Positions 46,133-56,685 of a stretch of 64,000 bases of DNA are shown one piece after another. A model generated the notes under the pieces. That model was not told where the DNA came from. It did no database searches and saw nothing but the letters and a program-made list of their open reading frames with translations. How positions within the stretch are numbered: position 1 is the first letter of the stretch; each line of letters starts with the position of its first letter. Both the position numbers and the translations under genes were made by a program. Origin of the DNA: Progne subis subis (taxonomy: Eukaryota > Chordata > Aves > Passeriformes > Hirundinidae); the NCBI GenBank assembly GCA_022316685.1, contig JAKJHU010000063.1:1-64000 (forward strand). Direction: 5' to 3'.

Positions 46133-49100
46133 ATGGCGGGCAGAGCGTTCAGCCTGTTTAAGGTGTTTCAGGGCAAAACCAAGAAACGCCCTGCAGCTGC
46201 CCCGGCACAGCAGCCTGAAGAGCCGGAGCAGCTGCAGCCGGTGCAGGACGGTGAGTGGCAGAGCCGGGCCGCAGGGCCGGTGCCTGTGGCCAGCTTGGCC
46301 CCATCCCAGGCCCTGTGGACTTGCCCACGGACAGGAGGGAACAGGGGCTGGGGCTGCGCCCCCGGCAGCCGTGCTCCGTTCCCTGGCCGTCCGGGGTCTG
46401 CCCCTGTCTGGGCAGCGCAGGGCTGGGCTGTGTTCTCTGGCTGCTCCCAATGCCGCTCAGCAACGGCTGCGTTCACTCTTTGCCAGATGCGGGCGAGGAC
46501 CGGACAGGAGAGCAGGACCCTGCCCGTGACTCTCCACCATGTGCGGGCAAGGACCGCACACCAGAGCAGGACCCTGCCCGTGAATCTCTGCCACGTGCGG
46601 GCGAGGACCGGACAGGAGAGCAGGACCCCGCCCGCGGCCGCTTCCGCAGAGCACTGAAGGTACCTGCGGCCATCCCCACCTGGGCCGGGCCTGCTGTCCC
46701 CTCTGGGCCGAGCACTGCGCTTGGAGCGTACCATGGAACATCCCTCTCCTCCCGCCCTTCTTTCTGCTGCAGATCTTGCGGAGATTCCTGCGCCTTCGGC
46801 GTAGGAACACCACCACGGCAACAAGTGAGGCCACAGCCCGGCCCGACTGCAGGCCAACCGAGCTGCGGGCAGAGCCCGGTGCCAGCACCGCGTCCACCGA
46901 GGGCGCAGCAAACTCTGCCCGGGCAACGGCCGAGGGCAGGGCAAAGGCTGACGTGGCCCTGACTGAGGCCATGGCCAGCACCAACACCCACACGCCGGGC
47001 ATCTCAAAGACGGAGGCCACGCCCACGCAGACTGGGATTCCAGCTCTCCCTCTGGAGTTTTCCAAAGAAAAAGGTGGTTTCCATCTGCAGCAGGCAAGCA
47101 GCTTGGGGCCAGGGCTGAAGGCCTCCCAGGGTGCTGTGGCCCCTCAAGCCACGTCTGCTGGGCCCTCTCAGCCTTTCAGGCGGCTGAGCACAATGTGGTG
47201 GGAAGGCAAGCGCTTCTTGCGGGAAGCTGGGGAAGTTGCTCCCCTGGACAGCACTCCAAGTCTTTCCCATGCCTCCTCCAGGTGCCAGCCATGGTGAGGG
47301 ACATTCACCAGAGACTCGTGTCCCGCGTCACTGTGGATGGCCGGCTGCAAAAGGTCATTCAGAGGCTGGCTGAAGAACACCCTGTTTCTGTGGTGATGAG
47401 CCTCCTGCGCTGTGCCCCATCGTGTGACGGGTACGGGGCACAAGTGCCTCGAGAGCTCTGGGCTCACGGGCCTGTAGAGCCTGTCCAGTGGGCTCTGCCG
47501 CACAGGCGGAGAGCTCCGGGACCCTCGGGCCCCTCTGTTTCCTTGAGCCTGCTGCCATGCTCCCTCCCTGCCCCTCAGGGCACCGGGGCTCTGTCACCCG
47601 GCCCCAGGCGGCTGCACGGGGCACAGTAGCGACACACAGCTCTGCTCCCACAGAGCTGCCGCGCTGATGTGGAGAACCATCGGCTCGTCGAGGCCGGCAG
47701 CGAAGAAGGTGCTTCCCGCGCTGCTGTCCGTGATGCAGGATGGGCCGCTGGACAGCACATTCTTCTCCAGAGGGGACAAGGCCATCTTTGCCCTGGCTGT
47801 GAGTTTCTGGAGCTGGCCCTTGCTCGCCCTCCAGGCCGCCTCTCCAGCAGCTCTCCATGGCCTCCCTGCCCTGCAGCTCCCTGCCTCAGGCACTGGGCCC
47901 AAAGCTGGGCCAGGGGCAGGCTCAGGGGCAGCAGGCCGGGCTCTGCCTCATGGACACCTCGGCACTGAGCGCTGCCTCGGCCTGCTTTGTCTTTTGCAGG
48001 CAACTGTGGTGCTGTGGTGGGTGATTGCCCACGTGCCCGAGTGGCACAACACCGTCCTCGGTCACCCCGCCCGCCTGTTCGTGGCTCTGCTCTTCCAGAT
48101 TTTCAGCACCACAGAGCAGATGCCAAAGGAAGTTGACAACTTCTGGAGGGCGTGCCGGGAGGAACACCGCCTTCCCACCAGCCCTAACAGGTTCCAGTCG
48201 TCCTGTCCTTCCCACGCCCTTGCGGCCAGGGCCAGCGCTCCTGGCGTGACCTGGCCTTTGCTCTGCACACAGGTTTGCAGTGCAGACCATGAAGGCTCTG
48301 CTGTGCCTCCTGAGCTGGGAGAATGGGGTGCTGGCTCTGGAGCGCAAGCGCGTCTGGGACACCCTGCTCTGTGCCGACACCCGGCACTATGCAGCGGGCC
48401 TGCTGGCCAGGTGAGACCCCCACCGCTCCTCCCCGCCACCGGTGCCGGCGTTTGTGCCCGGAGTACCCCGCAGAGTCCCCCCGTGGTTGTGTCCCTTGTC
48501 ACCAGGGGACGGCCGAGCGGATTGGAAAGGGCTGGGAGAGGAGGGAGCCCAGTGGCAGCCGCCTCCCAGCGGGCCCACGTCCCCTCCTAGGGTGCTGGGG
48601 AAAGATCAGACCTCTGCAACTCAGCCCTGGGAGAGGTTTGTCCGCCCGGCTCAGGGCCTTGCTGCCTTTTTCCCCTGCCAGGGAGATGCGCCGTGGCCTG
48701 GCCCGCTTGTGTTCCCACATCGCCTTTCGCCTGCTCAGCCTGCTCATCGGGAAGCGGCCACGCTGGGATCTGCCTGCCCTGGCCTTCCTTGTGGAGGTGA
48801 GCCTGAGGGCCGGCGCTGCCTTGCTGAGCTGTCTCCCGGCTCTCTGCCCTCTGGCAGCTGCAGCCGCCTGGGACGGGGCCCGTGTCCGGTGCTGCTGCTG
48901 GGCCACGGGCCTGTGCGGTTCCGGGCTCCCGCTGGCCAGCTCCCCTGCCACTGCCCTTTGCCTTTCAGGTCCTGGAGCGTCTGGACTTGAGCAAACACGG
49001 TCACCATGCGCTGAGGGTCATGTCCAGGCAACTGCCGAGCGAGTGCAGGGACAGGCGGCGCCTGCAGCTCAGAGGCCTCGTGCTGCTCAGCAAGAAGCCC

Positions 49101-51058
49101 TCGCTGGTGAGAAGGGGGCAGCGGCTGAAGCCGTGCTGGCAGCCTGGGGCTGGGGAACGCAGCCCCTTGGGCCTGGCTGGGCTTCTGGAGCGGAGGCAGC
49201 TGCTCCCAGCTCTCCGGCCCCCCGCTCCAGCTGCCCCAGCGCCCCGGGACAGGCCTTTGGCCGCTGGGCCCTGCTGCAGCTGGGTGGGCTTGCAGGCCCA
49301 GGGTGCTGCGGGTGCTGCAGCCGTTCAGGGCCTCACAGCACAGCCTTGTCTTGCACACAGAGGGATGGAATACGTGGCATGTATCAATACCTGGTGGAGC
49401 AGCTGGCCGATCCTGACGGAGAGATGGTCGCGATGACCCTCACTGTGCTGACGCACGTGCTCCAGGAGAAAGACCTCAAGATACGCAGCGTCATCGCCGC
49501 AAAGCTGGCTGAGCGGCTCCTGCCACACTTTGAGAACGTAAGGCTCTGCGGCCCCAGCCACGGGCACTGGACCCTGCAAGGAACCTTTGTGCAATTTTGG
49601 GCCTTTGCCCCGGGGGGCCAGAGCAGCTGGTGCTGAGGTCTTCTCCTTTCCTCCAGGACAACAGCCACGTGCAGCTGCTCTCCATCCAGCTCTTCTGCAA
49701 GGTGATGGAGCTGGTAGAGGAAGAGGGGGAAAATCCTTTCATGGGAATTGTGAGCCAGAGCCTGGTCCCACTCTTCTGGCGCTGGCACGATGAGAACCGG
49801 CGCGTGGCAGAGGTGAGGTTTCGTGCGATGCTGCCGCATCCCTGGAAGGGGGTTCGGCCGCCTCCGGCCCTGGCGCCTCGCGGGCTCCGGCCTCCCCCCA
49901 GCCTTGGCGCAGGGACGCGGTTCCTGTGCCCTGGTGCCAGCTCTGGCTCTGTGCTGCTCTCCAGGCCTCTTACCAAGCACTGCTTAGTGCGGCACGCTTC
50001 CTGAGGAGGAGGGATCTCGAGGAGCTGCTGAAGGAGGATCAGCGGATGAAGTTCTCCCAGTGCCTGGTAAGGACAGCCGGGAAGCCCCAGCGCAGCCAGG
50101 AGAAGCCCCCTGCCGCCGGTGCTCAGTGTGCGGGGCTGGCAGCCGCGCTCCGCTCCGGGCTCCTGTGGCCCCGAGCCGGGTGCGCACGGAGCCCCGGCCC
50201 GGCCGGGACGGCAGCGCGGCTCCCCGGGCAGCGCCCGGCCGAGGGGCAGAGCCCGCGCCGAGCCTTCCCTCCTGGCGTTCTCCGCAGCTGGCGGAGCACG
50301 AGAGCCGAGCGGCCGAGCAGCTGCTGCGCTGCGCCCTGCCGTGCCTGCGGAGCCCGCACATGGCCGTGCGCCAGGAAGCCGTCAGGTGCATCGGTGAGCC
50401 ACGAGCCCGGCTTCCCCGCCTGCCTCCCCGCCCGGCCGCTGGCCCCGCAGCCGTGCCCTTCCTTGGCCGTCAGCACGCGGCCCCAGCAGGCCGTGTGGGG
50501 CAGCTGTGCTGCCTGGGGCCGCCACAGCTTCTGTGTTGCCAGGGGTCGCCGGAGTGCTCATGATGGGGCGGAATGAGGAGCTGCAGGTCCTCAGTGAGGG
50601 TGAGTCAGGGCAGCCGCCTGCCGCCGGGGACAGCTGCAAATCCCGGGCACGGAGCTACAAGCCCTGCCCGGGCTGCAGAGGGCTCCGCTCCGCTCCGCTC
50701 CGCTCCACTCCCCGTGCGGACCAGGGCCGGCGGGGCAGCAGCACTGAGGGCTTTCAGCGACACGTGGGGAGCCGTGGCCAGCACCGTCCGGGCCATGCCC
50801 TTGTCTCCCGCTCCCTCCTGGCCATGGCAAGAGCTGGGCGGGATGGCCCTGGCAGGAGGGTTTCCTTGGACTCCCGCAAGCCGGCCTCTGACCGTGGCTC
50901 TGTTCCTCTCTCTTACAGGCCTTCAAGCCCTGATGGAATATGAGACACCCTCCTTCCTCAGCCAGTTGATCCAGCTGATGTTCTACGCTAGAACTGCCCA
51001 ACTTCGTCGGCTGGATGAGGAGAACCAGGGTCTTTCGGCGACCTGCACTTCCCTCTGA
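46133..51058 (+). CDS. Maestro HEAT-like repeat (MROH) family protein, multi-exon
   Basis: About 15 coding exons with GT-AG borders and matching phases: 46133-46250, 46487-46659, 46773-? (end unclear), 47282-47430, 47654-47798, 48000-48190, 48273-48410, 48682-48796, 48969-49106, 49361-49537, 49657-49812, 49965-50066, 50288-50393, 50543-50599, 50919-51058 (stop TGA). Exons 4-15 give 537 residues without a stop. The product is helical, as for HEAT repeats, with marks of the songbird MROH7/MROH2B-like family: VRDIHQRLVSRV (exon 4), FALLF-like FVALLFQIFSTTEQMP (exon 6), FAVQTMKALLCLL (exon 7), DNSHVQLLSIQLFCKVMEL (exon 11), DENRRVAE, and AAEQLLRCALPCLRSP (exon 13). The N-terminus (MAGRAFSLFKVF) is basic, followed by a repeat-rich low-complexity part. 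HEAT proteins bind other proteins; the specific role of this one is unknown. Which MROH member it equals is not settled. Confidence 0.88.
46490..46651 (+). repeat. 54-bp coding tandem repeat, three units, in exon 2
   Basis: Three 18-residue units (AGEDRTGEQDPAR plus a variable tail) follow each other without frame loss. Units 1 and 3 are almost identical over AGEDRTGEQDPAR; unit 2 has K and P changes. It fills nearly the whole exon, and exon borders lie just outside, so units can be gained or lost in frame. Confidence 0.93.
46773..47281 (+). other. MROH-like gene exon 3 region with unresolved 3' border
   Basis: The exon starts after a good acceptor (ttctgctgcag) with ILRRFLRLRRRN and stays open in that phase to 47297, with Ala/Thr/Pro-rich sequence. 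Exon 4 is in another phase and needs a phase-0 junction. Options: a weak donor at a codon start (for example before 'gttgctcc' at about 47,235, but that leaves an intron under 50 bases); the strong donor CAA|GTGAGG at 46824/46825 paired with the acceptor CTGCAG ending at 47090, which restores phase and reads through into exon 4; or a disabling change in this copy. RNA evidence is needed to choose. Confidence 0.5.
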
Positions 51059-51290
51059 AGATGGGACCACCTGCAGAGCAGAGAGGATCAGCCCAGGCTC
51101 CAGGCAGAGCTGTTGCTGGTCACAGCTGGGCCTGTGGCAAGCTCCAGGAGCTCCTGCCCTCTCCCTCCCTGTTGGCAGCTCCCTCCCTCCCTGTGGCCCT
51201 CAGACTCCTTTTGCCTATGCCGTGTTTTGCCTCCCAGCTCACCCCTTCGCTTTGCCTTCCCCGAATAAACGGTTTGGTTTCTTCACTTTA
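51059..51290 (+). terminator. 3' untranslated region and poly(A) signal of the MROH-like gene
   Basis: A canonical AATAAA at 51264-51269 lies about 200 bases after the stop, followed by a TG/T-rich stretch (ggtttggtttcttc) fitting a cleavage/downstream element. Confidence 0.75.
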
Positions 51291-52456
51291 CCCGTGTCTC
51301 TGTGGAGCTGAAGCGGCACCAAACCTGAGCCCTGGGACACACAGGGCCCTGCTGCCCTTCTCTGTCCGCGCCGTCTTCTGTGCACGGACAGAGGAGCAAG
51401 GGCAGCTCAGGCTGCAAAGGTCCCTGTCCTGCAGGTCCAGGGGCACAACATTGTGCACTTCAAGGTCGTGCTGAGCACGCTGAAGGGCACAAGCAGCCTG
51501 TGTTTTAGAAGGGCCAACTTGAGTGTGCCCTGAACCCAGGTGTGAGGGGTTCCACGGCAAGCATCCACGCAGGGTAAAGGAGCTTGCAATGCTGGAAGTT
51601 TTCACCAAGAGCTTCCAGAAAGCACAGCAATGCTCCAGCCCTGCAGAGGGACAGGAGCAGGGCAGAAGCAGAGGCCATCGTGGCCTGCCAGCGAGCTTTG
51701 GCCGTGCCTAAAAGCAAATGAAGCAAAAGCAGGCTCAGAGGCGCGACCGTGCCAGCGGACGGAGCGCAGTCAGGCAGTGCCTGCACGCTGGCCGCGGTTC
51801 TGGCGCTTCTGGTCTCCCCACAGGCGAGGAATCGCAGCCCCTGCCTCAGACCCAGTCAGGAACACAACCAAGTGAGACCAGAGGCGGGGGACCCTTCCCA
51901 TCTCCCTTGAGCACGGCTGCAAAACAGCCGCTGCGTCTCCCTGCGCCTGTGTTTGGGGTCTGTTGTGCCAAGAGCGTTGTGGGCGGGCAGGAGAAGGGCA
52001 GGAAGGTGCTCACGAGAGCCTCCTGCGGCTACAGGGCTCTGCTCTCGGGCTGGCAGCGGCCTGCTTTTGCTGCCGAGGCCGCAGGCCGGAGCTCAGGCAC
52101 GCCGAGGGGCGGCGGGCAGCTCGTGTTCGCAGGGGGCCCGGGGCTGCGCGCCCAAAGCCACACGTGGCAACACGCTCAGGGGAAGGAAGGTGAACTGGAG
52201 CTGGAGTGCCTGTGCTGCAAGGACCAGAAGTAATTGAGCCTTGCCAGGGTTTCTTAAGTGTGTGTTGGTGTTCCATGGGAAATGTAAAAACTTGGGGAAA
52301 TGCCTTTGGAGGAGAGGGGCTTGCTTCTCCAGGAAACGTGCCTCCCCAGGAGCCCCCAGTGTGAGGCAGGTGCAGCTGTCCCCCTTTGGCTCCCTGTGCT
52401 CTTTCCAGTCCTTGAGGCCCGTTGTGCTTGGCAGAGGGGTGTGGGAAGGCAGAAGA
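51291..52456. other. GC-rich 3' flank within the repeat unit
   Basis: No established gene. A 48-base exon-like piece at 51824-51871 has a clean acceptor (tctccccacag) and donor (CCAA|GTGAGA) and reads EESQPLPQTQSGTQP. An open frame 51718-52233 ends ELELECLCCKDQK. These may be remnants or exons of a neighbouring family member; support is weak. Confidence 0.4.
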
Positions 52457-52951
52457 CTGTGAAGAGCAGCTTTGGCATGTGCCTGAGACTGTGGAGACCA
52501 AGCCAAGCACCTGCGGCAGGGGGAGTTCCCCTGCTTCGAGCACAGGTCTGAGCTGGATCATCTTTGTCTAGCTGCGGGCAGAGCCCGGTGCCAGCACCGC
52601 GTCCACCGAGGGCGCAGCAAACTCTGCCCGGGCAACGGCCGAGGGCAGGGCAAAGGCTGACGTGGCCCTGACTGAGGCCATGGCCAGCACCAACATCCAC
52701 ACGCCGGGCATCTCAAAGACGGAGGCCACGCCCACGCAGACTGGGACTCCAGCTCTCCCTCTGGAGTTTTCCAAGAATGGTGGTTTCCATCTGCAGCAGG
52801 CAAGCAGCTTGGGGCCAGGGCTGAAGGCCTCCCAGGGTGCTGTGGCCCCTCAAGCCACGTCTGCTGGGCCCTCTCAGCCTTTCAGGCGGCTGAGCACAAT
52901 GTGGTGGGAAGGCAAGCGCTTCTTGCGGGAAGCTGGGGAAGTTGCTCCCCT
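52457..52951 (+). pseudogene. Truncated second copy of the MROH-like unit
   Basis: 52457-52574 matches 45279-45396, and 52570-52951 matches 46861-47245 (inside exon 3) with about four substitutions and a 3-base deletion near 52,775. The two pieces meet at AGCTG, which is present at both parent sites (45392-45396 and 46861-46865), so about 1,469 bp including the promoter and exons 1-2 were deleted. The copy then breaks off into unrelated AT-rich DNA. It has no start codon region and no HEAT exons, so it is a dead fragment. Confidence 0.93.
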
Positions 52952-53863
52952 ACTTTTTAACCTTGGTTTTTGTGAGTTGCTTTAGGTCTGCCACTCTGTG
53001 TGTTGTGGCAAGAAGCACCATTTTATATGTGTGGGTAGTGCAGAAGTAGAGATTCTGGAAGAGAAATATTTACATGATGAGTATGGGTTCTCTGTGACAA
53101 ATGCAGAGACTCATGGCAAAGGATTCAAGCAATTCAAAGTGTGCCTGCCCAGTCGTCCCGGGCAATTGTGTCCACATTTTATGAAGCTTTTTGCTCTGGT
53201 CGTGGTTATCATCGTTGTAGGCAAGGGGTGTGTCTTGGTGGCAGTGAAGATGGGTAAAATTCTCCTGAATTAGTTCACAGTAAAAATCTCAGTGAAGAAA
53301 TTAGAAAGAAATCTCTGTTATGCATGTGACCTTGTTGGAAATCAACCCAACTGAGTCCTATTTGTATGGAAATGTTGTCAATAGTCAGTGGTAATGAGAA
53401 TACTTTGAATAATGATTCCAGATCTTTCAGGTATCTGGGCAGGGCAGGATTGCAGGGAAAAGTGACCTGAATAGTTTCTGCTGTACTTCGAGGGGAGTTA
53501 AAAGCTCTTTGGTTGATCTCAGACCTAAGACAAACAAACTGCAAAAAATCAGTGATGGCGTCCCGAAACTTAACTGAGGATCCCCACTGTGGTGTCAGGT
53601 TTCCAGAAGACACATGATTTGCCCCATCTGCCAAAGCTGCAGAAATTCCCATGTACTGGGAAAGGTTCCCAGCTGCCCTTCAGCTCCAGCACTGGTGGGG
53701 GCTGCCCCACCCCAGCAAGGACACCAAATGTGCTTGTCCAAAACAGGACTAACAGCTAATTCACCTCAGCTGTCACTCAGGTGATTTTAATCATCATCAC
53801 TTTTCGCTACTTAAACCCAAATTATTCTCAGGTTGGGAATTACCCTTTTAAGTGGGTGTAGGT

Positions 53864-53887
53864 GGGGGGGGGGGGGGGGGGGGGGGG
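53864..53887. repeat. Poly(G) run, 24 bases
   Basis: 24 uninterrupted G. Long G homopolymers are rare, form quadruplexes and are often miscalled in length. Confidence 0.9.
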
Positions 53888-56647
53888 TGTCACTTGGATC
53901 TGATAAAAGGAGGGTAGGGGCTAGCTTTCTATAATAGTTGCTCTGAGGTGTTCGCAGGAGCTGGCTCTTTGAAGTTGGGAAGGACAGACTTTGATAAGCA
54001 TAGGCTCCTGGGTCTGTGGTGGGGTTTGCTTCCCTTCTTGGGACGGTAGAGAAGGTATGGAAGAGCACAGGGCTCTCATTGCCTGAGAGGAAATGCATGT
54101 GCGTGTCTGGCTCAGGCATGGGCTGTACAACGTCTGGCCGGTCCCATGCTGGTGTGGCTGGAATAGCTGCAGTGAGCTTAGAACTAGGCTCTAGTTGCTG
54201 CCACCCTTTGCTGTGCGTGGAAAGCCAAAGGTAGGAACATCAGTGATCTGTTGTGTTTGACTTTATCATTATTTAAGGTTGTAGTAAATACTGAACACGA
54301 GCTGGGATGCAGATTGTAATTGCTCATCTTCCTGAAGATAGACATGGATACTATTAACCTGTGCCCTGTTTATTTTTTTCCAACTCACTAGTTTACTGCA
54401 GTGGTTTTATAGTGCCTTTTTATTATTATAGTTTCGAACTGTGGTGAGAGAAGATATATGTTGGGGGGCTTTTGCTTTTGTTTTTTCTAATAATGAAACC
54501 ACTCTCTTTAGCCTGGTGAAGAGGGCATCGGCTTCTTTCCCTGTGTAGAGCTATGATTTTGTTAACGTGGCTTTTCCCTCCCTTTTCTGTCTAGGCTTTC
54601 TCACCTGCAGTTTTCAGTAGCAAAGCAACAATCACTTGAAAGGCTAAACCTCCACGTAACTCTGACCCTCCTTCAATATTTCCTTCTTCTAGTTTCTGAA
54701 ATTATCTTTGTCCTGGGCACTCAGTGTGGTCTTTTTCCTCGGTGCTCTCTTGAATGCATATGGTGTAAAAGGCAATCCCTGATCTATTTGCAGCTCTCTG
54801 TCCTGATGGAGACTGCTTGAAGGGAGTTAGGAGTGGTACTGGAGATCTGGCATCTTGAGCAGGAAGCAAATTTTATTGAAGTAATTGTAATGTGGACAAG
54901 GTATGCAAATCAGGGTGGTGAGCTGAAATATGCAAGTACTTGCAGTTTCCCTTTAGCACTTCATTGTTAAAGGGTATGGACTCCTCCTATTCTTGTCTCC
55001 ATCCTCAATCCTTCCCACACTTCTTTGACGTCTTTTGCATTGTGATTTTTCCCTATTTTCTTCCTCTTTTTTTCTTTCTTTGACTTTCTATATGTGATAG
55101 ATAACCTGTAATAATACTGTCAGCTTGCTCAGTCCCCTGCGTGGTGATGATGGTAGTGTAGAAGTTGTAGGTGCACAGTAGGCAAAACGTGTGCCCTTCT
55201 ATGTGCCCTCTGCAGGCAAATCTGCTTCCCAAACCTCCAGTCAAACTTTGAAAAGAAGCTTGTTGTGGTTTATGCATTGATAAAGCAACACTTCATCTTA
55301 GCCTGCTTAAGCCACTGCAGCGCTGGAATTGTTGCTGTAGCAGCAGGTGTCCTGGCAGGGTTCTTACAGCTGCATAGGATGTGCCCCTTCTAGGACAGCT
55401 TTCTGCATCTTTGTGCAATAAAAACTGTGCCTTAAAATGTTCCCGTGCAAGTCATGCACTCACGTAGATGTGTTTTCAGACCTAGATATTTATATATCTG
55501 CTTAGTGAGGGGTCTCCTGGGGAGGGGGGACAAATGTGGAGGGAGACTGGTCTAATAAAACATGTTTCTGCTTCAACAAAAAACTGTCTTGTCTTCACAG
55601 AGGAGGGTATAATCTTTTTCTTGATTCGCCTAAGGGGAATAAACAAGTCTCTCAGTGTCCTGATGCATCTTTTACTAGTCACAAATTACGTAGAAAAGTT
55701 TTGGGTGTTTTTTTTTTTTTTGTGGATGGGGGCTCTGCCCTTCAGACGTGTTCTCCAAGTAGTCAGGGAATTGTGCAGGTGCTTACTTGGTAATTAACAG
55801 CAGTACCTGTTGCTATGGAAGTTGTAATGCCTGGGGAGGTGAGAGGTTGGCTGGTGCCTGGCTGAGGGCTGTGGTGAGACAAGGGATAAGGGAGCATAGT
55901 GGACATCATTAGTTACACAAGAAGGTGTAAGTGGAACTCTGAGGTATAAGTGGGATTTAACTGGTGTAGGTACTGCATTTCAAGGACTTGATCACAATTG
56001 GTGAAGAATTGAACGTTTAACTATGAGATAGGACTACTTAGTTGCTACTCTAAATGCTGCCTTTACTGACATGTGATGCGGTCTCTTTGTGTTTTGCTCA
56101 GAAGCGGAGTAAAAACATTTATGTACAATTATAATCTTCATAAACCCAAGGTGATGTCTTGCTTTCTGTTAAGAGCAGAAGCCCAGAGTGCCAATAGATC
56201 TGACATTCAGTAATGTACGCATTGTAAAAGGAGTAGTCTCTCCTGTTCATGTGGCTAGCTTGTCTCTTCAGGCTAGAAAACATTTCAGGGAGCTTTTCCT
56301 TACTGCTCGTATATCTATCCCCTTGAAATCTGATGCTAATACTATATTTTTCTGAAATTAGGCTTAAAGCATTCTCTAGGCCCTTTCATTTTGTAATTTA
56401 CACCTGTCACTTGGGGGGGAAAATAGTCTGATAAGGTTTATTTTCTTTTAGCCCTCTCGAATTGTAGCCCTTTGTATTTAGCTGCAAAATCCTAAATCAC
56501 AGTAACAGGATGCCTGAAATGGAAACTGGTAGAGAGTGAAAAAAAATAAAAAAGCCTGGCATAGGTGCTATCAGCTATTTTTAGTTCCTGGCAGTATTGC
56601 TCTTACCCAAGGACTATTCATGTTGTTTCTTTCTCTTTTTCTTGCAG

Positions 56648-56685
56648 CTCTCAGCTCAGTGATGACTGAGAAACAAAAGTACGAA
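56648..56685 (+). other. Possible short internal exon
   Basis: A long pyrimidine tract ending ttcttgcag precedes 38 bases reading LSSVMTEKQKYE in the open phase, followed by a GTATGG donor. No gene is recognised. Confidence 0.25.

Noticed and set aside
46168..47097. Long - strand open frame (309 codons) over the 5' part of the MROH-like gene
   Set aside because: It is antisense to exons with correct splice sites, and its composition (Pro, Arg, Ala, Ser) is what a GC-rich, stop-poor strand gives. No motif or splice context.
48323..49636. 437-codon + strand open frame across several MROH exons and introns
   Set aside because: It runs through clear donors and acceptors. Only the parts inside exons 7-10 that share its phase look like protein; the rest is GC-rich intron.
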